NCBI RefSeq assembly: GCF_900091525.1
Contig: NZ_FMCU01000025.1
Span: 1 to 64,000, forward strand
Length of the DNA: 64,000 bases
Source of the DNA: Micromonospora matsumotoense
GTDB lineage: Bacteria > Actinomycetota > Actinomycetes > Mycobacteriales > Micromonosporaceae
Direction: 5' to 3'
Position 1 is the first letter of the stretch. Each line of letters opens with the position of its first letter. Below are positions 1 through 6,718 of this stretch, piece by piece. A model generated the notes under the pieces. That model had not been told where the DNA came from and searched no databases. It worked only from the letters and a program-made list of their open reading frames with translations. The position numbers and the translations under genes are program-made.

Positions 1-1
1 G

Positions 2-328
2 GCGGCCGGGGTGCGTCGGGTGACGGATCGGGCGGGTGGTCTGGAGGGTGGGATCACGACGGGTGAGCCGGTGCGGGTGCGGGCGGCGATGAAGCCGATC
101 TCGTCGCTGAACCGGGCCCTGGCCACGGTGGATGTGACCACGGGGGAGCCGGCGACCGCGATCAACCAGCGGTCGGATGTGTGTGCGGTTCCTGCTGCGG
201 CGGTGGTCGCGGAGGCGATGGTGGCGTTGGTCCTCGCCGAGGCCGCGGTGGAGAAGTTCGGTGGTGACTCGGTGGCCGAGATCCGCCGCAACCTCGCCGG
301 CTACCTCGACGCGCTGATCATCCGGTGA
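2..328 (+). CDS. aroC: Chorismate synthase, C-terminal part (cut by window start)
   Basis: Chorismate synthase converts EPSP to chorismate, the last shikimate-pathway step, using reduced FMN. The frame is open from the first bases, so the N-terminal two thirds lie outside the window. What remains carries the family's C-terminal signatures: GGLEGGITTGEPV, then RAAMKPISSL, then NQRSDVCAVPAA, followed by the closing helix. The stop TGA overlaps a GTG that opens the repeat-encoded mini-ORF leading to aroK, so the two aro genes are probably one transcript. Confidence 0.95.
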   Translation, partial: AAGVRRVTDRAGGLEGGITTGEPVRVRAAMKPISSLNRALATVDVTTGEPATAINQRSDVCAVPAAAVVAEAMVALVLAEAAVEKFGGDSVAEIRRNLAGYLDALIIR

Positions 329-480
329 GCGCCGGCAGCCAAGAAAGGCTGGCTCCGGTGAGGGCGAGGAGTGCAGCGCAGCGGAGCCCCGCAGTCGCGA
401 ACGAAAGGCTGGCTCCGGTGAGGGCGAGGAGTGCAGCGCAGCGGAGCCCCGCAGTCGCGAACGAAAGGCTGGCCCAGTGA
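325..480 (+). CDS. Repeat-encoded bridging mini-ORF between aroC and aroK
   Basis: This 51-codon frame starts at a GTG overlapping the aroC stop by 4 nt (GTGA) and ends at a TGA overlapping the aroK start by 4 nt (GTGA). It consists of a shortened unit followed by two 20-codon units reading V-RARSAAQRSPAVANERLAP. Each unit ends in GAAAGG about 10 nt before the next GTG, so each carries its own Shine-Dalgarno/start pair. I know of no function for the peptide. The exact overlap at both ends suggests that the act of translation matters more than the product. It could be a neutral repeat with a chance open frame, but the same arrangement recurs at 6662, 9011 and 54068. Confidence 0.5.
   Translation: MSAGSQERLAPVRARSAAQRSPAVANERLAPVRARSAAQRSPAVANERLAQ
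361..480 (+). repeat. Two tandem 60-bp intergenic repeat units, variant A
   Basis: Positions 361-420 and 421-480 are identical over about the first 53 bases, with a partial third copy at 325-360. The same unit, slightly diverged, is duplicated between argC and argJ (54071-54190). The unit contains GCGGAGCCCCGC, which can fold on itself, and ends in the Shine-Dalgarno-like GAAAGG. The length is a multiple of three, so duplication keeps the reading frame. Confidence 0.9.
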
Positions 481-983
481 CGAAGCCTGTCTGCGTGCTG
501 GTCGGTGCGCCCGGTTCCGGCAAGAGCACCGTCGGCGCGGAGTTGGCCACCCTGCTCGGGGTGACGTTCCGGGACACCGACACCGACATCGAGGAGATGG
601 CCGGCAAGCCGATCCCGGAGATCTTCATCGACGAGGGTGAAGCGCACTTCCGGGCCCTGGAACGGGCGGCGGTGCTGGCGGCGCTGACGTCGCACGCCGG
701 GGTGCTCGCCCTCGGCGGTGGGGCGATCCTCGCCGAGGAGAACCGGGCCGCCCTGGTCGGGCACACCGTGGTCCACCTGTCCGTGGAGCTTCCCGACGCG
801 GTGAAACGGGTCGGGCTCGGTGCCGGCCGGCCGCTGCTGTCGGTCAATCCGCGCGCCACCCTCAAGTACCTGATGGATCAGCGTCGACCGCTCTACACGG
901 AGGTCGCGACGGCGACGGTGGTCACCGACGGCCGGGCGCCGGAGGAACTCGCCGCCGAGATCGTCGCCCTGCTCAAGCCCTGA
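477..983 (+). CDS. aroK: Shikimate kinase
   Basis: It phosphorylates shikimate to shikimate 3-phosphate with ATP in the cytosol. At 168 aa it is family-sized. The Walker A motif GAPGSGKST lies at residues 10-18, the shikimate/Mg-binding DTD near residue 33, a substrate-contact Arg in FRALE at 59, and the GGG substrate loop at 80-82. The GTG start at 477 follows GAAAGG by about 10 nt and overlaps the stop of the bridging mini-ORF. In relatives aroK is followed by aroB; here two opposite-strand genes intervene, and its 3' end overlaps the end of the convergent CtaG-family gene by 11 bp. Confidence 0.95.
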   Translation: MTKPVCVLVGAPGSGKSTVGAELATLLGVTFRDTDTDIEEMAGKPIPEIFIDEGEAHFRALERAAVLAALTSHAGVLALGGGAILAEENRAALVGHTVVHLSVELPDAVKRVGLGAGRPLLSVNPRATLKYLMDQRRPLYTEVATATVVTDGRAPEELAAEIVALLKP

Positions 984-1764
984 CCACGTCCATCCGGTGG
1001 CGGTCCGGGCCGGCCGACGCCGACCGGTCCCGGCGGGGTGCGGGCCGCCAGGTCACCAGCAGGGCCAGGGCGAGCAGGATCTCGGCCAGGTCGCCGACGT
1101 AGTACATCAGGGTCGCCGCCGTCCGTAGCTGATCGGCGGGGACGGCGGCGTCGACCAGGCCGGCGTACATCAGCTGGGCCAGGGTGGCGTGGGCGGCGAC
1201 GGACAGGCCCAGCACCACCAGGCGCACCGGCACGCCGGGGCGGTGCGGTCCCGGGTCGGGGCCGGCGATCGCCCAGGTGAAGACGTACCCGCTGACCAGG
1301 AAGTGCAGCAGGAGCAGCGGGTGCAGGCCGGGGTGGGTCAGGGTGGCCCGGTACAGCGGCGTCAGGTGCAGCAGGTAGAGACCCCCGGTGGCGAGCAGCA
1401 GGCCGGTGACCGGGTGGGTGGCCACCGTCAGGGCGGGCCGCCGCAGCAGCCGCAGCGCAGCCCGGCCGGTCCGGGGCCGTACCGTCCGCAGGGCCAGCGT
1501 GCCGGGTGCGCCGAGCACCAGCCCGAGCGGCGTCAGCATGCCGACCAGCAGGTGCTGCCACACGTGCCCGACCAGGTCGTGGGCGGGCAGCAGCAGGGCC
1601 ACCGCCAGCAGCGCCGTGCCCGCGCCGAAGCTGGCCGTCCGCCAGTGGCTCCAGCCGGCCCGGCCCGGGTCGCGCTGGCGCAGGGCGGCGGCCAGATAAC
1701 CCCAGAACACCACCGCCGGTACGAGCAGCAGCGGCCCGACCCCGCCGCCGTGCGCCCCGGTCAT
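973..1764 (-). CDS. CtaG-family (cytochrome c oxidase assembly-like) membrane protein
   Basis: A 263-residue polytopic membrane protein with about seven hydrophobic segments. HDLVGHVWQHLLVGM and HLTPLYRATLTHPGLHPLLL resemble the His-containing conserved regions of the caa3-type CtaG family, which is linked to copper delivery to cytochrome c oxidase. The start codon overlaps the stop of the upstream DUF2243 gene (ATGA), so the two are translationally coupled. Family assignment is fairly secure; involvement in oxidase assembly is inferred from the family. The basic C-terminal tail (RRDRSASAGPDRHRMD) is low-complexity. Confidence 0.75.
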   Translation of the reverse strand: MTGAHGGGVGPLLLVPAVVFWGYLAAALRQRDPGRAGWSHWRTASFGAGTALLAVALLLPAHDLVGHVWQHLLVGMLTPLGLVLGAPGTLALRTVRPRTGRAALRLLRRPALTVATHPVTGLLLATGGLYLLHLTPLYRATLTHPGLHPLLLLHFLVSGYVFTWAIAGPDPGPHRPGVPVRLVVLGLSVAAHATLAQLMYAGLVDAAVPADQLRTAATLMYYVGDLAEILLALALLVTWRPAPRRDRSASAGPDRHRMDVVRA

Positions 1765-2282
1765 CGCCGCTCGGCGCAGGTGTCCACGGCGGCGGCACGA
1801 CGCTGGATCGCCCAGCCGAGGGCCACCAGCGCCGCCCCGAGCAGCAGGAAGCCGATGTCCCAGGCGGTCTGGTGCGGGCCACCGTGGACGTGGTGGATGC
1901 CGAGCAGGTGGTGGTCGATCACCCCCTCGACCAGGTTGAACAGCCCCCACCCGACCAGCGCCCAGCCCCAGAGCATCCCGGAGCGCCACAGCCGGCCCCG
2001 GGACCGGGTGACCCGGGAGTAGAGCAGGGCCAACCCGGTGAGCACCGCCACCCAGGTCACCACGTGGAACAGTCCGTCCCACAGGGTGTTCATCTGCAAC
2101 CCGGACACGGTGTCCACCGGGTACGCCCTGATCCCGACGTTGTCGCTGCCGGTGCTGCTGAGCATGTGGTGCCACTGGAGCACCTGGTGCAGGACGATGC
2201 CGTCGACGAACCCGCCGAGGCCGACGCCGAGGATGACGGCCGGTAGCCGGATGTCCGCGCCGTCGATGGTGGTGCTGGCCAT
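1761..2282 (-). CDS. DUF2243-type membrane protein
   Basis: A 173-residue protein with four predicted membrane segments and histidine-rich conserved patches (VLHQVLQWHHML, DHHLLGIHHVHGGPH) typical of the DUF2243 family, whose function is unknown. The ATG at 2282 is preceded by GGAGG with a 5-nt spacer. It is the first gene of a two-gene operon with the CtaG-like gene. The histidine clusters would suit metal or haem binding, but that is speculation. The pair sits as an island inside the aro cluster on the opposite strand. Confidence 0.75.
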   Translation of the reverse strand: MASTTIDGADIRLPAVILGVGLGGFVDGIVLHQVLQWHHMLSSTGSDNVGIRAYPVDTVSGLQMNTLWDGLFHVVTWVAVLTGLALLYSRVTRSRGRLWRSGMLWGWALVGWGLFNLVEGVIDHHLLGIHHVHGGPHQTAWDIGFLLLGAALVALGWAIQRRAAAVDTCAERR

Positions 2283-2370
2283 GGGTTCCTCCGCGTTCGG
2301 GTCGATCCCGTCCCCGGTGCCCGGGTCCCGTCCGGCTAAACGCCGACCCCGCCGTCCCGGTCACGCGGCG

Positions 2371-2442
2371 GGGGTCCGGCACCCGGCCGGGGTCCGGCAC
2401 CCGGCGGAGGTCCGGCGTCCGGTCGGGGTCCGGTCACCCGGC
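2371..2442 (+). repeat. Four imperfect 18-bp tandem repeats
   Basis: A unit close to GGGGTCCGGCACCCGGCC repeats with an 18-bp period, starting at 2371, 2389, about 2407 and 2425, in the gap between the divergent DUF2243 gene and aroB. Copies 1 and 2 are nearly identical; 3 and 4 are diverged. The unit contains the self-complementary pieces CCGG and CCGGGT. No gene is seen between 2283 and 2530. Confidence 0.75.
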
Positions 2443-2517
2443 TGACGGCCCGGTCGGCCACCCCGTCCCGGTGCCGCCATCAGGTGGACAGTCGCCGTGT
2501 CGGGGTCGACGCTCGAC

Positions 2518-2523
2518 TAGGCT
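2518..2523 (+). promoter_or_regulatory. Putative -10 element (TAGGCT) for leaderless aroB
   Basis: TAGGCT fits the actinobacterial -10 pattern TAnnnT and ends 7 nt before the aroB ATG, so transcription would begin at or next to the start codon. There is no Shine-Dalgarno sequence in the short gap, which supports leaderless expression. No convincing -35 is visible. Confidence 0.5.
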
Positions 2524-2530
2524 CCCGGCG

Positions 2531-3607
2531 ATGGACGAGGTGACCCGGATTCCGGTCGGCGGCGAGCGGCCGTACGACGTACTGGTCGGGCGGGGCCTGC
2601 TGGCCGAACTGCCCGCGTTGCTGCCCGAGGCGACCCGGGTGGCGGTGCTGCACGCGCCACCGCTCAGGGAGTTGGCCGAGGCGCTCGGCGAGCGGCTGGC
2701 CGCCGCCGGGGTGACGCCACTGGCGATCGAGGTGCCCGACGCCGAGGCGGGCAAGCGGGTCGAGGTGGCCGCCGACTGCTGGGAGCAGCTCGGTGCGGCC
2801 GGCTTCACCCGTACCGACGCGGTGGTCGGGGTGGGCGGCGGTGCGGTGACCGATCTGGCCGGCTTCGTCGCGGCCTGCTGGTTGCGCGGGGTGCGCTGGG
2901 TGCCGGTGGCGACGTCGCTGCTCGGCATGGTCGACGCCGCCGTCGGCGGCAAGACCGGCGTCAACACCGGGGCCGGCAAGAACCTGGTGGGCGCCTTCCA
3001 CCCGCCGGTCGGGGTGCTGGCCGACCTGGGCACCCTGGACAGCCTCCCGCCGGCCGACCTGGCCGCCGGGCTGGCCGAGGTGGTCAAGTGCGGCTTCATC
3101 GCCGACCCGGCGATCCTGGACCTGGTCGAGGCGGACCCGGCCGCCGCCACCGATCCGACCGGCCCGGTGGCCCGGGAGCTGATCGAGCGGGCGATCCGGG
3201 TCAAGGCCGACGTGGTCTCCGGTGACCTGCGGGAGTCGGGCGTCCGGGAGGTGCTCAACTACGGGCACACGCTGGCGCACGCGATCGAGAAGGTCGAGCG
3301 GTACCGCTGGCGGCACGGGCACGCGGTCTCGGTCGGCACCGTCTATGCCGGCACCCTGGCCCGGTTGGCCGGGCGGCTCGACGCGGCGACCGCCGAGCGG
3401 CACCGCAGCGTGCTGTCCGCGCTGGACCTGCCGACCAGCTACCCGGCGGATGCCTGGCCCGACCTGCTGGCGGCGATGCGGGTGGACAAGAAGACCCGGG
3501 GCAGCCGACTGCGGTTCGTGGTGCTGGACGGCCTGGCCCGGCCGGCGATCCTGGAGGGTCCGGACGACGCGCTGCTGCACGCCGCCTTCCGGGAGGTCAG
3601 CCGGTGA
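2531..3607 (+). CDS. aroB: 3-dehydroquinate synthase
   Basis: It converts DAHP to 3-dehydroquinate using NAD+ and a divalent metal; second step of the shikimate pathway. 358 aa, family-sized. Visible motifs: NAD-binding GVGGGAVTDLAG near residue 100, GGKTGVN near 139, and metal ligands in LAEVVKCGFI (Glu), LNYGHTLAHAIE (His) and HGHAVSVG (His). I chose ATG 2531 over an in-frame ATG at 2471 because family homology begins at MDEVTRIPVGG and a -10-like TAGGCT lies just upstream. Its end overlaps the aroQ start by 4 nt. Confidence 0.95.
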   Translation: MDEVTRIPVGGERPYDVLVGRGLLAELPALLPEATRVAVLHAPPLRELAEALGERLAAAGVTPLAIEVPDAEAGKRVEVAADCWEQLGAAGFTRTDAVVGVGGGAVTDLAGFVAACWLRGVRWVPVATSLLGMVDAAVGGKTGVNTGAGKNLVGAFHPPVGVLADLGTLDSLPPADLAAGLAEVVKCGFIADPAILDLVEADPAAATDPTGPVARELIERAIRVKADVVSGDLRESGVREVLNYGHTLAHAIEKVERYRWRHGHAVSVGTVYAGTLARLAGRLDAATAERHRSVLSALDLPTSYPADAWPDLLAAMRVDKKTRGSRLRFVVLDGLARPAILEGPDDALLHAAFREVSR

Positions 3608-4077
3608 CCGGGCCCGCCACCCCCCGGGTGTACGTGCTCAACGGGCCGAACCTGGGCCGGTTGGGCACCCGCCAGGTCGACGTGTACGGCCTGACCAGCT
3701 ATGCGGATCTGGTGACGCTCTGCGTCGAGACGGGCCGCGAACTGGGGCTGGACGTGGTGGTCCGGCAGACCGACGCCGAGCACGAGATGTTGGGCTGGCT
3801 GCACGGCGCGGCGGACGAGGGCGCGGCGGTGGTGCTCAACCCGGCGGCCTGGTCGCACTACTCGATCGCCGTGCGGGACGCCTGTGCGTTGCTGCGCGGG
3901 CCCCTGGTCGAGGTGCACATCTCCAACATCCATGCCCGGGAGGAGTTCCGGCACCACTCGGTGGTCTCGGCGGTGGCCACCGGCGTCATCTGCGGGCTCG
4001 GCGTGGACGGCTACCTGCTGGCCCTGCGGCACCTCGCCACCCGGCTGGCGGCCGACCTTCATCGTCGCTCTGAGTGA
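3604..4077 (+). CDS. aroQ: 3-dehydroquinate dehydratase, type II
   Basis: It dehydrates 3-dehydroquinate to 3-dehydroshikimate. At 157 aa it is the dodecameric type II enzyme. The N-terminal VYVLNGPNLGRLGTRQ leads to the flexible active-site loop with the catalytic Tyr at residue 28 (VDVYG). VEVHISNIHAREEFRHHS carries the catalytic His region. The GTG start overlaps the aroB stop (GTGA). In many actinobacteria an aminopeptidase gene (pepQ) follows before efp; here there is only a 115-nt gap. Confidence 0.95.
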   Translation: MTGPATPRVYVLNGPNLGRLGTRQVDVYGLTSYADLVTLCVETGRELGLDVVVRQTDAEHEMLGWLHGAADEGAAVVLNPAAWSHYSIAVRDACALLRGPLVEVHISNIHAREEFRHHSVVSAVATGVICGLGVDGYLLALRHLATRLAADLHRRSE

Positions 4078-4148
4078 CAATCGGGGCGGTACGGTCGGTC
4101 GGGCCGGTACCCCGGCCGCCGGAACCGCCGCCGATTAGACGCAGCTAG

Positions 4149-4154
4149 TAGACT
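4149..4154 (+). promoter_or_regulatory. Putative -10 element (TAGACT) for efp-nusB
   Basis: TAGACT matches TAnnnT. Its position predicts a transcript start near 4161 and a leader of about 32 nt with the Shine-Dalgarno AAGGCAGGA before ATG 4193. The identical hexamer precedes metK (20526), def (25063) and pheS (44148). No good -35 was seen. Confidence 0.45.
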
Positions 4155-4192
4155 TGCCTGGTCTGTCCGCCAATTGATGATCAAGGCAGGAA

Positions 4193-4750
4193 ATGGCATC
4201 CACCAACGACCTCAAGAACGGCCTGGTACTCAACCTCGACGGGGAGCTCTGGGCCGTCGTCGAGTTCCAGCACGTCAAGCCTGGTAAGGGTGGGGCGTTC
4301 GTCCGCACCACGCTGAAGAACGTGCTGTCCGGCAAGGTCGTCGACAAGACCTTCAACGCGGGCACCAAGGTCGAGACCGCCACCGTCGACAAGCGCACCA
4401 TGCAATACCTCTACGCCGACGGCGAGGACTACGTCTTCATGGATCTGGAGACGTTCGACCAGATCACCGTCCCCGGTGGCACCGTCGGCGAGGCCGCCAA
4501 CTACCTCCTCCCCGAGGCCGAGGCGACCGTCGCCACCCATGAGGGCGTGCCGCTCTACATCGAGCTGCCGACCAGCGTGGTGCTCCAGGTCACCTACACC
4601 GAGCCGGGTCTGCAGGGCGACCGGTCGACCGGCGGCAACAAGCCGGCCACCGTCGAGACCGGCGCGACCGTGCAGGTGCCGCTCTTCATCACCACCGACG
4701 AGAAGATCAAGGTCGACACCCGCGACGGCCGTTACCTCGGCCGAGCCTGA
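4193..4750 (+). CDS. efp: Translation elongation factor P
   Basis: EF-P relieves ribosomes stalled at consecutive prolines, which suits this proteome with its many proline-rich tails. 185 aa in three beta domains: an N-terminal KOW-like domain, then two OB folds ending in KIKVDTRDGRYLGRA, the usual C-terminus. The modification-loop residue is Lys32 in KPGKGGAF, the Lys type seen in actinobacteria. The last base of its TGA is the first base of the nusB ATG (TGATG). Confidence 0.97.
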   Translation: MASTNDLKNGLVLNLDGELWAVVEFQHVKPGKGGAFVRTTLKNVLSGKVVDKTFNAGTKVETATVDKRTMQYLYADGEDYVFMDLETFDQITVPGGTVGEAANYLLPEAEATVATHEGVPLYIELPTSVVLQVTYTEPGLQGDRSTGGNKPATVETGATVQVPLFITTDEKIKVDTRDGRYLGRA

Positions 4751-5184
4751 TGGCCGAGGGCCCCAAGCAGCAGATGCCGTCGCGCCGCAAGGCGCGTAAG
4801 CGGGCGCTGGACGTGCTCTTCGAGGCGGACCTGCGGGACCGGCCCCCGGTCGAGGTGCTCGCCGGCTACGTCGAGCGGATCGAGAAGCCGCGTCCCGAGC
4901 ACCTGGACTACGCGGTCGGCCTGGTCGAGGGGGTCGCCGCGCACCTCGACCGGATCGACGAGGTGATCGCCAGCTACGCCGAGGGCTGGACCCTGGACCG
5001 GATGCCGGCGGTCGACCGCAACCTGGCCCGGATCGCCGTCTACGAGCTGCTCTACGTCGACGAGATCGACGACGCGGTGGCGATCAGCGAGGCGGTGGAG
5101 CTGGCCCGGCAGATGTCGACCGACGATTCGCCGCGCTTCCTCAACGGCATCCTCGGCCGGATCGCCGAGTACGCCACCCGCTGA
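4750..5184 (+). CDS. nusB: Transcription antitermination factor NusB
   Basis: NusB binds boxA RNA with ribosomal protein S10 in rRNA antitermination. 144 aa, all-helical. The basic N-terminus SRRKARKRALDVLFEAD and the C-terminal half (MPAVDRNLARIAVYELLY, then SPRFLNGILGRIAEY) are diagnostic. It is coupled to efp through TGATG. A strong hairpin follows (5254-5287), ending the operon against the convergent bldD. Confidence 0.96.
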   Translation: MAEGPKQQMPSRRKARKRALDVLFEADLRDRPPVEVLAGYVERIEKPRPEHLDYAVGLVEGVAAHLDRIDEVIASYAEGWTLDRMPAVDRNLARIAVYELLYVDEIDDAVAISEAVELARQMSTDDSPRFLNGILGRIAEYATR

Positions 5185-5253
5185 CCGGGTCGCGCGCGTG
5201 CCGCCCCACCAGGGCCGGTCGTTCGGGGCGCCAGGGGCGGGAGACGGTGTGAC

Positions 5254-5287
5254 AGAAGGGCCCGTGCCGGACGGCACGGGCCCTTCT
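5254..5287. terminator. Bidirectional terminator between nusB and bldD
   Basis: A perfect 15-bp stem (AGAAGGGCCCGTGCC / GGCACGGGCCCTTCT) with a 4-nt GGAC loop sits between converging genes. There is no long U tract, as usual in GC-rich actinobacteria, but it should work from both sides. Confidence 0.85.
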
Positions 5288-5306
5288 CGTTGTCAACGAC
5301 CGCGGA

Positions 5307-5795
5307 TCAGGAGGCGAAGAACGCCCGCGGGTCGGCGACCAGCACACCGTGCTCGGTGAGCCGCTCGATCAGCCCGGACGGCGAGGCGTCGTAGACGATC
5401 GCCAGGGCGCGCAGGTCGTCGGCGCGGATGGAGAGCACCCGGCCGTTGTAGTCGCCACGTTGCTGCTGGATCGCCCGGGCGTAGCGGGCGACGTACGCGA
5501 GGTCCTCGGAGGCCTCGTCGTAGAGCCGCTCCAGGTCCAGGACGATCTTGCTGGTGGGCTCGTGCCGTACACCGCTGCCGTCGGGCAGCAGCTCCGAGAC
5601 GGGAACGCGGTAGAAGTCGGCCAGCTCCGCCAGCCGGGACACGGTGACGGCCCGGTCGCCGCGCTCGTACGAGCCGACCACCACCGCCTTCCAGCGTCCG
5701 TTTGACTTCTCCTCCACCCCCTGCAGGGACAGGCCCTGCTGCTGGCGGATGGAGCGCAGGCGGGCGCCCAGCGACTTGGCGTATTCAGAGGGCAT
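5307..5795 (-). CDS. bldD: BldD, c-di-GMP-dependent developmental regulator
   Basis: BldD is the master repressor of sporulation genes in mycelial actinobacteria; tetrameric cyclic di-GMP drives its dimerisation. 162 aa. The N-terminal helix-turn-helix (residues 5-70) is nearly canonical: RIRQQQGLSL-like start, EEKSNGRWKAVVVGSYERGD, then RLAELADFY. The C-terminal c-di-GMP signature RGD-x8-RADD is intact, with R113, D115, R124 and D127 matching the known ligand-binding residues. ATG 5795 has GGGAG 7 nt upstream. A sequence with partial likeness to a BldD box lies at 5869-5879, so autoregulation is possible but weakly supported. A GGDEF gene is at 31106. Confidence 0.96.
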   Translation of the reverse strand: MPSEYAKSLGARLRSIRQQQGLSLQGVEEKSNGRWKAVVVGSYERGDRAVTVSRLAELADFYRVPVSELLPDGSGVRHEPTSKIVLDLERLYDEASEDLAYVARYARAIQQQRGDYNGRVLSIRADDLRALAIVYDASPSGLIERLTEHGVLVADPRAFFAS

Positions 5796-6040
5796 TCGGA
5801 CACTCCCAGTGCTGTGCTTTGGGGTTCTCCCAGCGATCGCTACGGAGCGTGACGGTACGGGGATTGCGACACGTGGTCAAGTGCTCGTGACATTCCCATC
5901 GGAGATAGTGGGGGAGTTGTCCCCATTTCACCGTCCTGATCCGGGGATCAGTGGGTCGCGGCGAACGGCCAGGTGACCGCTGGTAACGTGGCCGTCAGCC
6001 CCGGTCGGGCCGTCCGCGACCTGACCGGACACCCCCGACA
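5796..6040. other. Intergenic region between divergent bldD and pyrR
   Basis: No gene is seen. It must hold the promoters of both genes. A palindrome CTGATC-cggg-GATCAG lies at 5936-5951 and could be an operator or hairpin. The half-matching BldD-like site ACACGTGGTCA at 5869-5879 differs from the consensus in its centre. Confidence 0.4.
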
Positions 6041-6077
6041 TCCTTTAACGACCCGTCCCGTGAGGCGGGGAAGGAGG
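6041..6077 (+). ncRNA. PyrR-binding leader RNA sequestering the pyrR Shine-Dalgarno
   Basis: The segment TCCCGTGAGGC (6056-6066) fits the PyrR-recognition loop pattern UCCNGNGAGG. It is enclosed by the stem CCCG (6052-6055) with CGGG (6066-6069). Outside this, TCCTT (6041-6045) pairs with AAGGA (6071-6075), which is part of the Shine-Dalgarno AAGGAGGT for the GTG at 6084. PyrR bound to UMP should stabilise the hairpin and block translation of pyrR and coupled genes. Translational control by PyrR is known from mycobacteria; the structure here is read by eye. Confidence 0.75.
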
Positions 6078-6083
6078 TCCGCC

Positions 6084-6665
6084 GTGGCCTGCCCACCGGC
6101 TGCCCACCCGTCGCCCGAGCGACAACCCTCGGTGAAGGTGATCCTCGCCAGCGCCGACGTCCAGCGCGTGGTCGACCGGATCGCCCACCAGATCCTGGAG
6201 AAGACCCAGGGCGCCGCCGACACCGTCCTGCTGGGCATCCCCACCCGGGGCGCCCCGCTCGCCCGGCGGCTCGCCGCCCGGATCAGCACCTTCGAGGACG
6301 TCGACGTCCCGGTCGGGGTGCTCGACATCACCCTCTACCGCGACGACCTGCGTCGGCACGCCACCCGCGCGGTCGGCCCGACCCAACTGCCCCCCGGTGG
6401 CATCGACGGCAAGCGGGTCGTCCTCGTCGACGACGTGCTCTTCTCCGGCCGTACCGTCCGGGCCGCCCTCGACGCCCTGAACGACGTCGGCCGACCCGCC
6501 TCGGTGCAGCTCGCCGTGCTGGTCGACCGGGGCCACCGGGAACTGCCGATCCGCGCCGACTACGTCGGCAAGAACATCCCGACCGCGCTCGCCGAGAGCG
6601 TCAAGGTCACCCTCGTCGAGACCGACGGCGCCGACGAGGTCCGGCTCTGCGGGGGTACCCGGTGA
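6084..6665 (+). CDS. pyrR: Bifunctional pyr operon regulator / uracil phosphoribosyltransferase PyrR
   Basis: PyrR binds a stem-loop in pyr mRNA when UMP is high and also has uracil phosphoribosyltransferase activity. With the GTG at 6084, behind an excellent AAGGAGGT, it has 193 aa. About 16 poorly conserved residues precede VKVILASADVQRVVDRIAHQI. The PRPP-binding loop VVLVDDVLFSGRT lies near residues 112-124. An in-frame ATG at 5973 would overlap the regulatory RNA and has no ribosome-binding site. It is first in the pyrimidine cluster and is joined to pyrB by a bridging mini-ORF. Confidence 0.95.
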   Translation: MACPPAAHPSPERQPSVKVILASADVQRVVDRIAHQILEKTQGAADTVLLGIPTRGAPLARRLAARISTFEDVDVPVGVLDITLYRDDLRRHATRAVGPTQLPPGGIDGKRVVLVDDVLFSGRTVRAALDALNDVGRPASVQLAVLVDRGHRELPIRADYVGKNIPTALAESVKVTLVETDGADEVRLCGGTR

Positions 6666-6718
6666 GCGCGACACGACGGCATCCCGCAGGCGCGAACGAG
6701 AGGCGGCCCCGCTCATGA
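6662..6718 (+). CDS. Short bridging mini-ORF between pyrR and pyrB (degenerate repeat unit)
   Basis: An 18-codon frame, MSATRRHPAGANERRPRS, runs from a GTG overlapping the pyrR stop (GTGA) to a TGA overlapping the pyrB start (ATGA). PAGANER and the opening GTGAGCGCGA, followed by CCCGCAGGCGCGAACGA, mark it as a shrunken relative of the 60-bp repeat at aroC/aroK. The middle of the unit is deleted or replaced, yet the frame and both 4-nt overlaps are kept. It also carries GAGAGG upstream of pyrB. Confidence 0.45.
   Translation: MSATRRHPAGANERRPRS

Noticed and set aside
361..480. CRISPR-like interpretation of the 60-bp repeats
   Set aside because: Units are directly adjacent without spacers, no cas genes are present, and the repeats sit within operons.
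5869..5879. BldD box for autoregulation
   Set aside because: ACACGTGGTCA lacks the central (A/T)G of the BldD consensus; too weak to call.
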